Positions 50,918 to 62,484 of a stretch of DNA of 64,000 nucleotides are shown here, in pieces. The stretch covers positions 37,705,733-37,769,732 of the forward strand of contig JALIRH010000002.1 in NCBI GenBank assembly GCA_023055505.1, given 5' to 3'. Position numbers and translations under genes: made by a program. The number at the start of each line of letters is the position of its first letter. Within the stretch, counting starts at the first letter, position 1. Origin of the DNA: Callipepla californica brunnescens (taxonomy: Eukaryota > Chordata > Aves > Galliformes > Odontophoridae). Below the pieces are notes generated by a model. That model saw nothing but the letters and a program-made list of their open reading frames with translations. It was not told the origin of the DNA and searched no databases.

Positions 50918-52740
50918 GTGCAGACAGTAAGTTCTTTAAATCCTTTAAACTTACAGTTAATTCTGTATAATATTTGACAAGCAACCTTCTTAATTTTGAG
51001 ATTAGTTTTTGAACATTCTCATTATCTAAACTGTAAATAAAACAAACTCAAATCCTAGGACTTAAACTCAATTCCCACAGAACGCCATTTCAGTGCAAAA
51101 CCAAGATAGTTACTTTCAAAATCATCACAAGTTAATAACAGAAGGTATTAAAAATCCACTTCACAACACGCTCCACAACATGGAAAGTTTTTGGAATGCA
51201 TAACGTTACAGTTTCTTTTTTTCTTCTAAAAGACACATGCCCTCAAGCTAAATGAGTCCCAATCTAAGATTAAGACGAGCCAATGTGGCATGTGTATTTT
51301 CACAACTTCAGAAACACAACTGTCCAGTACAAATTGTAAAAATCAAGTGATAATTCTCCAGCAGATTAATTAAGCTTATGGTTCATGGGATGTCCAGAGG
51401 ACTGCAATTTCAAAACAGCAGAAAGGTTAGCAGAAGAAATTGTCAATGCAGTACAAACAGTTGGTCAGTGGAAAAGAGAACTGTCAATAGCATGACCATA
51501 ATGAAGGCACTCAAGTCAGAGTCTCTTACAACCCCAAACAAAACAAAGTACTGATATGAGTCAAATACGTGAACCTGCATCCTGTAACCAAAATTTCATT
51601 TCATCAATGCCTTTTATACCCTCATTTATAACCTATGATTCTCACACAAATCCAAAACAGACATTTATAAAACACAAACAAACAGGCTAAATGTCTTACT
51701 GTATTCTGATTTAGAGTATACCATCAGTCTTTTAAAACATCTAGAATAATTAGAAAATATTTAGGAAACACCATTAATTGATCAGTCAAGTTTTGTGAGG
51801 CCAGAAGTATAGAGCAATTTCATACTTTAAATCCAACACCTTACAGGAAGCTTTATTGTGTTTATTCTATTATTGTAAAATTTTACTCCTCTTATCCAAC
51901 ACTTGCATACTTAGCTTTATGAATGGGATAATTCCATGAAGCTCAACAGAATTCCTCAAATGCTTTGTTTTAAGCACATTTAAGTTTATAAGATCTCGTC
52001 TTTTCACATGCTATCTAATGCCTGACACATGATTAAATATTCTAACAGTCAAGTCCTGAAGCAGAGGCCCTTTGATTCTGAATTTTCATGCTGTGAATTC
52101 TTCAGAAGGCAATTCATTTTAAGTGTACCAGGAATAATGCCTCCCTGGGAAAAGATGCCCTCAGTGGCTAAACTCTCTACTTGTTATCTCAGACCATGAG
52201 ATTCCTACTGTGAAGAGGGTGCAAATCATATCAAACATATTAAGATTCTGGTAACATGACAGAAAGATATTTAGGTATTTCTAAAGATACAGCTAAAAGC
52301 ACTTCAACAACTTCAGTACATAAGAAAGAAAGCTAGCAGGTAGTGCTTGCCTTATTCTCACTGCTAGCTTATTTGTTTCTCAGCCTATTTGGTCTACAAG
52401 GTTTATAAAAAGATCAGACTTGAATTATGTGTATATATTTTGCTGCACTTCCAATTTGCTTTCTAGTGTTGGATTCCTAACGCATATTTTTAAGGTTTAA
52501 TAATGAAGATGATAAATGAAGCAGCAGCAAAAATCTAAAAAAGTCTAATCCTTCTTCTGCCAGTATATTTTTGGAGTGACAAGGAAAAATTACTGTTGAT
52601 CATTCATGTTCATTTGTGCCCTCCTCTTTGAATTAACTATTCATAGCTATTAGTCAAGAGGCAAGATGTAACGGCTGAGAATTTAATCTGATATCAGAAA
52701 ACATGATGGCAATGAAAACAAATATAGTAGATAATTCTCG

Positions 52741-52847
52741 ATATGGTCCTGGGCAACCTGCTGAAAGTGGTCCTACTTAAGGGCAATGAGTTGGACACAA
52801 CAATCTCCAAAAGTACACCCAATTTCAGCCTCTCTGTGATTCTATAA
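52741..52847 (+). mobile_element. CR1 retrotransposon, 3' tail fragment
   Basis: ATGGTCCTGGGCAACCTGCT, GAAAGTGGTCCTACTTAAG, GAGTTGGACACAACAATCTC and CTCTCTGTGATTCTAT follow the sense 3' end of CR1 (compare GGACTAGATGATCTC in typical copies). It is degenerate and about 110 bases long. Confidence 0.85.
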
Positions 52848-54582
52848 CAGGGTCTAACAAATTGTTAAAGACATATATTCTTGTTGTATAAATGTTACGC
52901 CTGAGTTGACCAAAGCAACACTTTTTTCAGAAATAGATAGCCCATTACAATTTTAAGCTATCATTCCTACTTGAGTAGCTGAGTTTCTCATTTCCATATA
53001 TGAAGCCTTCTTCCTTTTTTAAGTTGTTATTTTTTTTTCCTGAATGAAAATGGGCTGAACTCATATCTTTCACACCAAGACCTGGAAATACGAAATATAG
53101 GAATGGCTTCTGTAATATACCCACTGAAATCCATGAATCATTTTCACGATGGCTTTGTGTGAACTGTGAAAGACGTAAAGATTTTCCACTGCGGAATTAC
53201 TATGGAAAGGAAGAAAAGATCATATTTAACGTCCAAAAGTTTTATTGCAACTTAGTCTCTTGGCACAGACATAATTTGTTTAACTTAAAATGGTTTTTCC
53301 CTCTGTGAAGTCTAATGTACTTGGTTATGATTTTTTTTTTTCATCGAGTAGTAGCATAGATGTGCATACCTCAGTTTCAATTTAGACGTATAAGTACACT
53401 GTTAAATGTGGACATTCAAGTTTGTTGCCCTTGAGCTGAATTTTTTAAATTTTCAGTTAACTTTCATTTGTCTTTTGAAACAACTTCAGATGCTTTCACA
53501 GAAGTGATAGATTTAACACAGATTATTAGTGCTTTCCAAAAATTTCTCTTTGATGCTCCTGTTTAGAATAAAGCTGAATACTTGCATGATTAACTCACTC
53601 ACCTCCATTATAAATCATTAGTTCATCAAACAGCTTTAATCATTATTTGCAGCTGATGTTCAATCTAATTCAACAGAAGCATATTTAACATTTAACATCC
53701 GCCTTCCACAAAGCATTAACTCAGTTCTGTGTGCTCCTTACTTCAGTGTCTCTATAGTTAACCAGTTTGTGATTAACACATGTAAGGAAGATTTCTAGAG
53801 AAAAAAAAAATCCAATTCATTTCTTCTAATTATTTCCTGAATAGATTTGATCAGAGATATCTGGTTAAACCCTAGTTTAACATCAAGCCATGTAACTTTT
53901 ATTTCTGTTCATCTCTATCACATCTGCTATCTATCACACGCAAAAGGTCAGTGAGAATTTCTCTGTAATAATTCCCACTCTAATGAATCCTACTTTGTGA
54001 ATTGTGAACTCTAATTAGTGTGGTTTTTAACTCTGCCAGGGAGCAACAAAAGGTGGAAAAATAAATTAGTTTTATTTATATTCACAGGTTTCAGCTGCTC
54101 CTGTTGCAACTTTATTACTTATCTGAATATGAATAGTAGTTTATTCCAGAAGAATAAACAGAATTATGAAATATTATCAGCCTCTAAGCCTCCATCCCCT
54201 AAAGATATCACTTGAAAGACTGCCACAGTTACAGATTTTAGATCATATTTAAGAAGTGCATGCCAATTTATAGAAAATTTCAGTCAGCCTAAGAAAGAAC
54301 TTTATAAACTAGGTTTATTGGGTAGAAAGACTTAACCAATTGGCCAAATCCAAACAGTCATAAATTCAAGTCCAGTGCTAGAAACTAGGAAGAGAGCTGC
54401 TTCTCAAATAGCTTTTTTTCCAAGTGATTATGTGAAGAAAAATCAATTTCATTTATAATGTTTAAAAGCACAAAAGAAAAGCAACAAAGCAATATCCTCA
54501 GGCAGTCTTGTTTATTTTTTTCTTCTTCACACTAACAGAGCATCACTGCTTTGTTCTTTACTATCTTAACTTCTACATTAAC
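52848..54582. other. AT-rich DNA, no gene recognised
   Basis: No exon or named repeat. The part at 53560-53720 is rich in TAAT and ATTA homeodomain-type cores in otherwise non-repetitive sequence and could be a conserved non-coding element, which cannot be judged from one genome. Confidence 0.5.
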
Positions 54583-54690
54583 TTGAACTGGAAAAAACCT
54601 CCCAGATCACCTAGTTCATCACCCATCCACTACCAGCTAAACCATGTCCCTTAGTACAACACCTAAACATTTACTGAACAAAAAATTATT
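54583..54690 (-). mobile_element. CR1 retrotransposon, 3' tail fragment
   Basis: On the + strand it reads GGAAAAAACCTCCCAGATCA, CCTAGTTCATCACCCATCC and GCTAAACCATGTCCCTTAGT. This is the reverse complement of a CR1 tail of the type ending 'GACATGGTTTAG ... TTGGACTAGATGATC'. About 100 bases survive. Confidence 0.83.
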
Positions 54691-56525
54691 ATTATGGCAA
54701 AAAAAAAAGTTTTTGTATTTATAATTTGAATTTTCTTACTTCTAAACAGCCAGATACAATTTAAGTTAAATGTAGAATTCTGTATTCTCTGCAATTTTCT
54801 ACCCCTCTAAAATAACACAAGTAATTCAGAAAACACATCAATTTAGGACTGTGTTTACACAAATTCTAGAAAATTAGATGTATCAAAGACCGCCCTGTGG
54901 CACTTGGAGCAAGTGGCATGGCTTACATGAAAATCAATGTAAGCAAATCCTCCAGAACAGAGGAGCCTTACCCATATAGGCTTAAACAGCACTTGGTCTA
55001 TAACTCTAAATTGCCCTTAATTATAGCCTCAGAAAGTGTTAACTATGCAAGCCAAAGCATTTTTGGAAGCATGGCAACAATTAAACAGCTGTTTGCTAAC
55101 ACATATGGCTTGTAAGTCCAGCATGTTCTGAAGAAAACAGCAATAGACATTTAGAGACACTGAGATACAATAATATGTTGATCATTATAAAGACTCAAGT
55201 GTAAGCTGGGAATTTAATTGTGTGTTGAATGCTACCCAACTGTTAATACAGTTAGACTAAAACAACCATCGTTTCTAACATGTTTTTGCTAAGGACTTGC
55301 TGCATGTTTCTTAGAGAGACAGACCATCTCAAGGCATGCTGTTTTTTCCAAGAGTACAATGGGTCTATTAAATTCTTTATTTACATTAATATACAAAGTG
55401 AACTGAATTCTTCAGACTGAAGAATTGAAAAATATGCAATGTTTCATTCAGCATTTAGCTCACAAATTTTCACTGTCATTATTATCTCTGGCAAGCCATA
55501 ACTTTTGCAGCACTTACATACTTCCACATCAGATTCATCACACAACTTTTACACAGTGAAATTCAATCTTTTAATTCTACTTCCAGTAATTGGAGGCTCA
55601 TTCCAGTGTTGCAACTGACACGCTGATTGTAACTCCTGGCACTTAAAGTCACTACAAAGTGAACACATACATGCCAAATCTCAGATTGATTTCTATCAAA
55701 GACTGAAAGCCAACAACTCCTTTTGAGAAGTGACCTTCTTTTGTAATCCTAGCTTCACGTGATTTTTGGATTCCAACAGAGAGTATCTTCCCAGCAGTAA
55801 ACACAATGACTTGAAAGTCTGGGAGATTTTTACCTGTGCTGATAGGACATTGTAGCAATGTAGGATGAGTAACACAAACTTTGCAAAACTGCTAAGAACA
55901 GCTCAATATAAATATTCTATGAGACTGTTACTGCACTGTTTTCTAATGTTCAGTCATTAAACACATGTAATTTTATTTATTTACCTATCTGAAGCAGATT
56001 TACAGCTACAACAAACTCAATTTGCTGCAGTTAAATGATCACGAAGGTAATGCTACGAAGAATTGAAGAGACTGCTTTATGATACACCACTTCAATAAAT
56101 TAGCCTGAATTTTAGTACAGATGTAAAATTAGTTTGTAAGCTTTAACCTATGTATATCTAGATTGTCCCCTCTCCAGATACAATTAAATCCTTTTAAAAT
56201 GCAGCACAGCCAAATTCTGCATTCACGAGTCACACTAAAATACTCCAAAGAAAAAAATTCTGCTCTGAAACCTACACATAAAGGTGACAGATTGAATAAA
56301 GAGACTGTTAAGGAGTAGGAATGATATGACAGAAAAGACCACTTGTTAGGATAAAACATTGGCAATGGGACAACAGCGAATAGATCCAGGAGAGTATACT
56401 TCTCAGATGTTTTGCATGTCTCTTGGACTATAGCACTGCCAACAAGTCTACAGCAAAGACCTATGGCAGAATACCAAAGTACATATACTAACCTTCTATA
56501 GGAAGAAAGCATGTGAAACCAATGT

Positions 56526-56548
56526 AAAAAAAAAAAAAAAAAAAAAAA
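56526..56548. repeat. Poly-A tract (23 A)
   Basis: An uninterrupted A-run on the + strand. Confidence 0.95.
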
Positions 56549-56843
56549 GGCAAAAAACGTTAGCTGGAATTCGCATCCTAGAAATGTCAGTGGGGGAAAA
56601 AAAAATATTTTCTGTCATTTATTGCTTCCTTCTATTTCTTGATACCTGCAAAAGAGGAGGCAGCTAACTCTTACAAAGAGGAAAAAATGGTTTCATGTTA
56701 TATACATAAAAAGCTAACACAACAATATGTTTTAAATACACCTGATTGGTTTGCGTTATAATGCAGATTTCTTCACATAGGACTAAAATTTGGATGTAAG
56801 AATGCATATTACAGAGTCAGTTTTGTTATATTTCAATTTCCAG

Positions 56844-57100
56844 TTTAAAATACAAGTTCAAGCTTCCACTCAGCTTGATACAGTGGAGGGCATCCAAGGC
56901 ATTCAAGATATAATGGCTTTCCTTTCCCAATCACCTGCCAGTGTATACCTTTCACTAACTACAAATACTGTAAACCTTGAGAAAACACTTCAGGCATGGA
57001 AAGCAAGGAATCTGCAAAGACAGAATATGTCAACTCTTGCTCTGTTGGGAAGACCTTTTTCTTTTGACTTTGATAACATGAAACACAGCACCAACTCCAG
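56844..57100 (+). CDS. Candidate internal exon, unidentified
   Basis: A 257-base segment is open in one frame and bordered by splice-like signals: a pyrimidine-rich TTTCAATTTCCAG ending at 56843 and CCAG|GTAATG at 57100-57101. The frame begins at a codon boundary (phase 0) and 257 bases would leave phase 2. Its translation is fairly balanced: QVQASTQLDTVEGIQGIQDI near the start, LEKTLQAWKARNLQRQN later, then LLGRPFSFDFDNM. I do not recognise a family, and no neighbouring exon could be linked to it. A 104-codon open frame of this kind can occur by chance in 64 kb, and the upstream and downstream DNA has no coding character. Treat it as a low-confidence lead. Confidence 0.18.
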
Positions 57101-58844
57101 GTAATGAAAACAAAGCAAGCTGAAATTGCACGTAAATATTAAAAATGCTAAAAAATACAAACAAAGCAAGCATCGAAGTCCTGAACATTATTTAATTTTT
57201 TTCCCCCCATGTTGTCTTACAGAATTGATATATTTTTGTAAACAATTATTTGCATATATAGTAACCTACTTTGATTGCTGTACTCCTGTTGCTTTACCAC
57301 CATTGACAGGAATAATATATAAGGATTACTTTTATTTTTTTAAAGTACCTGACAGAGTAATTAGAGGATTAAAATATAATGAAATATTACACACTTTCAG
57401 CAATGTTCTGAAAATCTGAGTTAAAACCATTTACAAAAATGTCACAAAAGTTTTGTTTAGCTTATTTTATTTCTTAATTCTCTAAGCATCTGAAAAAAAT
57501 GTAGTGAAGGGTATCTGCAATATTCCTCAGGAAAAAAAAAAAAGTTTTATACAGCAGTAATTATTTTATAACGCACAGCATCTTAGAATGCAGTGACAAC
57601 CTTAAATCAGGCTCTTCATCAGGTTTGTATGCATAGAAACATGATATATTCAGGACCACCTGAACCCAGTATCCATAAATCTAAGAAAACCTTTGATTTA
57701 TGTTCCAAATTTCCTCTTTAATTGACAATACAGCCAAACATACGTTGCTCAAAACACATTCTGAGAGCATTCGATTGAAAATAACACACAACTCCATATG
57801 GACACTAGATATTACATCAAGCAGCAGTTTTTCAAATTCTAAATTTAGGAACAGATGATTAACGTGAGCAGCCCAGATAATTCAAGTCTCTTGCAATCTC
57901 AATCCATTTTGCACAAACCATCTAGTCCAAAAGGGTCACGCACGAGATGTATCTTCACACAATATGTACCACAAAACATTTCCCCAAACTCCACAGCCTG
58001 TTGTGTCATAAGGTATCTAGGGGAAACTTTGAAGGGTATCACAGCTAGCTTACTTCAAGATCAATACACACGTCAGGTATTTCTTTCATTCATTTTTGAA
58101 AAGGTACTCCTCCTGGCAGCAGACCACAACAAAAATTAAAAGAAAAGGCAATGATAATTGACAAAGTAAGCCTAGGTAGGAACTTTTCTGAACCATAGAA
58201 GAGCATGTAGTGGTGAATAAAGCACTGAAGCTGGGTGTTAGACTGATTTTATCATCGTATTTCACTATAGCCAAGCACACAGCTTCGAGGGCTCTAAATT
58301 TTTCAGGAAGGACTAAAACCAAACAAGTAAATTCCCCCCAAATTGACATTATAATTTATCACACAAAAAGTTTTCTTTCGAGTAGCATAGTATCTGGAAA
58401 CATCTACTGGCCTCATTGGATTGCAGAATACATAAGGCTGAAAGAGCACTCCTCAGCTACCAAGTATGAATTCCAACAACTGCAATCCACCTCATAACAT
58501 AATCATGCCTGCAAATTTATCAAGCTTCACTGTATTAGTAATCAAATTCCTTGTCTTCAGTGCTTCTACTGACACAACTTTGAAAGTTGAAAGTTATGAT
58601 TTGTTATTTCCTAACACAATCACAAAAACAGTGACAATGGGAAGAAACTGAACCTTATCATGAACTTCCTTAATATTAAAATTGTAACACCATAATGTGA
58701 CAAAAATACAGCAGTGACAGTGTAGTAGCAAAGTCCTATGTTTCAGCAAGTGAGGTTATGCTCAAATACAGCACCTTTGAATGCAAAAACAAAGGAAAGA
58801 ACCTGCTTACCCTTAGAAGACTACAGGAACATAGGAACCTCCAG

Positions 58845-59000
58845 CAAAAGATACTTACCTCCACAACTAACCCTTAAATGAGGTCTGGGATTGGGCAAAT
58901 CCTGGCTCCACTCCTTCTGGTTATTCAGGAACATTGCATGCACCTGAGCTCTCCTGGATGGGCCTTGCCTTCCCACCAGGTGCTCAGTCACTGTTTCAAG
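58845..59000. repeat. Dispersed repeat, copy 2 (family not named)
   Basis: Collinear with 22480-22630: ACCCTTAAATGAGGTCTGGG, CTGGCTCCACTCCTTCTGG, ATTCAGGAAC, and CACCTGAGCTCTCCTGGATG then CCAGGTGCTCAGTCA. The two copies have diverged by substitutions and small gaps, so the family is old. Confidence 0.6.
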
Positions 59001-60095
59001 TCATAACTTGGCATTTCTGCTACAAAAATGAATGGAAATCAGTACTTCTGAAAGGAGTAAATACAGCAACTTAAGGAGTATGAGGTTTTTTATTTTAATT
59101 TTAAAAGAGAGTGCTGCCAATACATTATTAATTAATCTTACCCTGTAACACTTCTTGTTGAATAACCTAATGGCAGACCACAGACCAGAAAATACTTCCC
59201 CAAACCTAAAAAGACGTCTCAGTAACATAACTGACTTTCTTCAACATTAAGGCAATCTTCTGGCAAAAAATTCTAAGATGAACCTGGAATGTAGATCATG
59301 ACGTGTCTAGTGAGGCAGTGCAGAGGTCTATTGGGAGTGGAATCACTAATCCCCCTCTAACAGCATTGAATAATCAATCTGTTTCTTTACAAAATAACTT
59401 GCTTGTTATTGACTGAAAAGACCCTAAAAATAGAAGTATTTCCTGAATTTCATATTCACTTAAGAATGTGTTAAGAATGGAAATCAGAAATACGAAACAC
59501 TAACTAGAAAAAAATATTAGCAGTACATTTTGCTACTTAAAATTTTTGCCTGTTAAAGTTGAATTTCTTACTGCCTCAGATAAATTCTTATCATAGCGTG
59601 AGCAAACTAATAGATAATTCATGCAGTCAACAGAATGGAAGATGGAGGTGACAGACACGATCCCCCAGGTCATACTGACATCAGCACTCCCATTCATATC
59701 ACCTTTCAGACGAGTATATTATTTTGCACTGTCTAGCAGTAAAATAAATCTTTTCAGATAAAACAAACAGGGCAGAGATGTTCCCAGTATGATAAGGTTC
59801 ATGAACAGGAGAATCAGAGTCCTGCCCTTTCTCCCATAAATGCATAATATCATGACTCAGATCCAATGCACACCATACATCAGGACCATACTACAGCAGA
59901 TCTCTTGCCATTAGTCACAGCTATTTATGGAGTTGGCAGATCAACTCTATTATAGAAGGACAAAAAAATAAGAAACTGGACTTGAAAAAGTTAATGACAA
60001 AAGACTTATAACACCTCAGGGAGTCCTGCTCTCCTAAAAAAATTACAAGCTTCTTTTATATTTTTCACTTTGTAAAAACCAGCATTTGTGGGGTT

Positions 60096-60117
60096 TTGTT
60101 TTTGTTTTTTTTTTTTT
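60096..60117. repeat. T-rich tract
   Basis: GTTTTTG followed by an uninterrupted run of 13 T. Confidence 0.9.
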
Positions 60118-61491
60118 AAGTTGTCAAACACATAGCCTTGCTACATAAAATTAGTGTGTGCTAGGCTTAGCCTGGACAGCATATTAATAATAAAATTATG
60201 ATGTACTGGACCAGTTAATATTTCAAATACATTTTAGTAAGCTGAATTGTATTATATAAATGATCATTAAAGACTATCACTTTTTAGAAGTGATTGTTTT
60301 CAAGAATGGTGCAAAAGAAGACTTGTCTACATTATCTTCCAACAGGTTTGGATGGCACACAAGGCCATTCATAAGGCACAGGTGGAAGGCAGTTATATTT
60401 TTAGATCAATACAAGCACAAATACAGTCTGTGTTTAATCCTAGAACATGTTTATTTAACAAAAACTCTTCAAAATCTTTCTTCTGGTAACTTCACAAAAA
60501 GGATGTACTAAGCATTTTTAAGTACATTCGTTAATGCACTCTGCTGTACAACTTATAGTTGTGCATATTTTGTTAGGACAAGTGAATATATAGAAGCAGC
60601 ACTGAATAGTCACAGTATACAACGGTTAGACTATTTGAGGAAAAAAAGTAAGGCTTTCCAGAAGGGAACACTATAGATAATACTCTTCTGAAAAATACCT
60701 GTATCATATTAGAATGTACATTATCACTATCCTATATGAACAAGCTGAAAAGTTAATATGTTTTTATTTCTCAAGGCCTACTGCACTCTACAATGCTCTG
60801 TTTTCCTATTTTTTTTAAGGCAAAGCAAGACATTTTTTAGAATCTGCTTCCCTGTTATGGAGACAACTGAAGAAAATAAGATATAACAGATCGTGCCGGT
60901 GCTCTTTTATAAGATTCATGTGGACAAACCTTTTTTTTCAAGCTTCCAACAGCGTTGGAAAAAAAAATAACAATCCACAAAAAGAAAGCAAAACCAAAAA
61001 ATTCAAGAGGATAAAAAAATCAGCACATATTTTTTCCCCTACAGCTTCTGAAAACTCAACTAACCTGGCTGCAAGCATCTGGCACCAACCAAGTGGCATA
61101 TGTAAGTTGTTTACAGACTTTGTGTATCTCTGAAGTAGAAAGCCTAAGGCTCTTGTCAAGAAGCTTCAATTTGCTCTGAAATGCTGTTCTTCTAAGACAT
61201 CCATCTCAGAGACCTCTCTTCTTTTTGGTTAGCAGTGTTTTCTGAACAATTGTCACATCTCTAGTGGGGCTTGCAAAAAAAATAAAAAATCAGACTGGCT
61301 TAAGTGCATGTGCCACACTGAAATCTGTGGACAATGCTGAAGACACTTTTGAAAGTCTAAGAGTATGATCAGGTCTTGACTTGCGTTACCATCTTTTTTT
61401 CTAAGCTCAGCCTTCTATTATTTATTTTGTTGTATTTTCTGTTAAATGCAAGGGATACTGCATTTAAATGCTCCACTACAAGATGTCCTAA

Positions 61492-61523
61492 CAATAATAA
61501 TAATAATCATCATCATCATCATC
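61492..61523. repeat. Adjoining (AAT)n and (ATC)n triplet arrays
   Basis: About five AAT units change directly into about six ATC units. Open frames across it encode Asn and His runs or Ile runs, which come from the repeat. Confidence 0.95.
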
Positions 61524-61949
61524 AAAAGGCAATTTTTAAGTTTCCTATGCAGTTTCTTAATCAGAAGTTCCACTCCCATAATCAGTAGGTTCACTCAGAA
61601 ATTACTCAAAATAGTAACAGCATGTCATTTAACACAGCAGAAAGTTTATCTTCACAATTCTCCGTAATGCTGAATGTAGCATATCTCTATATCCATATCT
61701 CCAGGAGAATTTGTTGATATATCAAACAAAGATAGGGAAAAAATTACCTTTTTTGCTGCATAAAATGAGATGTGCTGAATTTCACGGGAAATTCAAAATC
61801 TCACCACAATAACTCTTTCAAACCAGAAATAAAAAAAAATGAATCATTCTCTTGTCCTAGATGGATATTCCACACAGACCCACCATTTTACCTTTTAATA
61901 TGCTATGCACTGCTACTGCTGCTGTAGAAGATTGTAATTATATTGATGG

Positions 61950-62484
61950 TGTACAAGGTCTGGTTGGAATGGAGTTAACTTTTGCCATAGCAACCCATAC
62001 ATTGCTGCGGTCTGCACTTGCAGTCAAAACAGTATTGATATCACACCAAAGTTTTGACAACTGCTGAGCAGTTCTCATCAAGGATCTCTTTAATCTCTTA
62101 AAGCCAGAAGGCTGGAAGTGGACAAGAGGTTGAGAGGGGATATCTCCAGAGCAGCTGGCCCAAGCAAATCAAAGGGATATTCCATACCATATGATGTCAC
62201 ATTTAGATATAAAAACTGGAGAAGTGCAACTCTCATTATGGGAACATTTGTCCTACCCACAACCACTATGTGTATTGAGATCCTGCTTCCTCAGACGTGA
62301 CCAAACACTGTTTTCTGATGGAAAGTAGAGAACCATTGTTCTCTTTGCTTCTGTATGGTCAATTTTTGTTTTTCTCTTTTTTCAATCTCATCCACTATCC
62401 TTTTTTTACACATTTTCTCCCTGTTCTTTTGAAGAGAAGGAGAGCAGCATGGTGGAGTTTAGCCGTAGTGTGAAACCACCAAAG
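61950..62484 (+). mobile_element. Solo LTR of an ERVL-like endogenous retrovirus, most complete copy
   Basis: About 535 bases in the order expected for an avian ERVL LTR. GGTTGGAATGGAGTTAACTT starts near 61962 and TCTGCACTTGCAGTC follows. Next come CTGCTGAGCAGTTCTC, GGGATATTCCATACCATATG near 62174 and ATGATGTCAC, and a TATA-like TATAAAA at 62208-62214. The CCTGCTTCCTCAGACGTGAC block near 62281 precedes a T-rich U5, then GGAGAGCAGCATGGTGGAG and a final CCACCAAA. The same family is present in shortened form at 21804-22118, and a related LTR lies at 31196-31697. No gag, pol or env remnant lies next to it, so it is probably a solo LTR. Terminal bases and target duplication could not be fixed. Confidence 0.8.
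62208..62214 (+). promoter_or_regulatory. TATA-like box of the LTR
   Basis: TATAAAA lies about 20 bases after ATGATGTCAC, a CRE-like element, in the position of a U3 promoter. Activity is not known. The corresponding region is deleted in the LTR at 21804-22118. Confidence 0.45.

Larger units (their letters stand above)
40771..52740. other. Long AT-rich stretch, no gene recognised
   Basis: Twelve kilobases without a recognised gene or interspersed repeat. Structures seen are A-runs at 41963-41982, 44052-44069, 44124-44141 and 49557-49572, an A12G12 tract at 43883-43906, clustered dyads at 48793-48832, and a weak hairpin at 50897-50917. Segments at 44340-44680 and 46980-47230 are GC-richer but match nothing I know. 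Confidence 0.55.
54691..58844. other. AT-rich DNA with one weak candidate exon
   Basis: No named repeat recognised. It contains a non-repetitive segment at 54890-55120 that could be conserved non-coding DNA, an A-run at 56526-56548, and the open frame with splice-like borders at 56844-57100. Other open frames, up to 127 codons on the minus strand at 56129-56512, look random. Confidence 0.5.
59001..61949. other. AT-rich DNA, no gene recognised
   Basis: It contains a T-rich tract at 60096-60117 and adjoining AAT and ATC triplet arrays at 61492-61523. No exon, RNA gene or named repeat could be supported. Confidence 0.6.

Noticed and set aside
56129..56512. 127-codon open frame on the minus strand
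   Set aside because: No family motif, high Cys/Trp/Tyr and Leu content as in random translation, no promoter or splice context.
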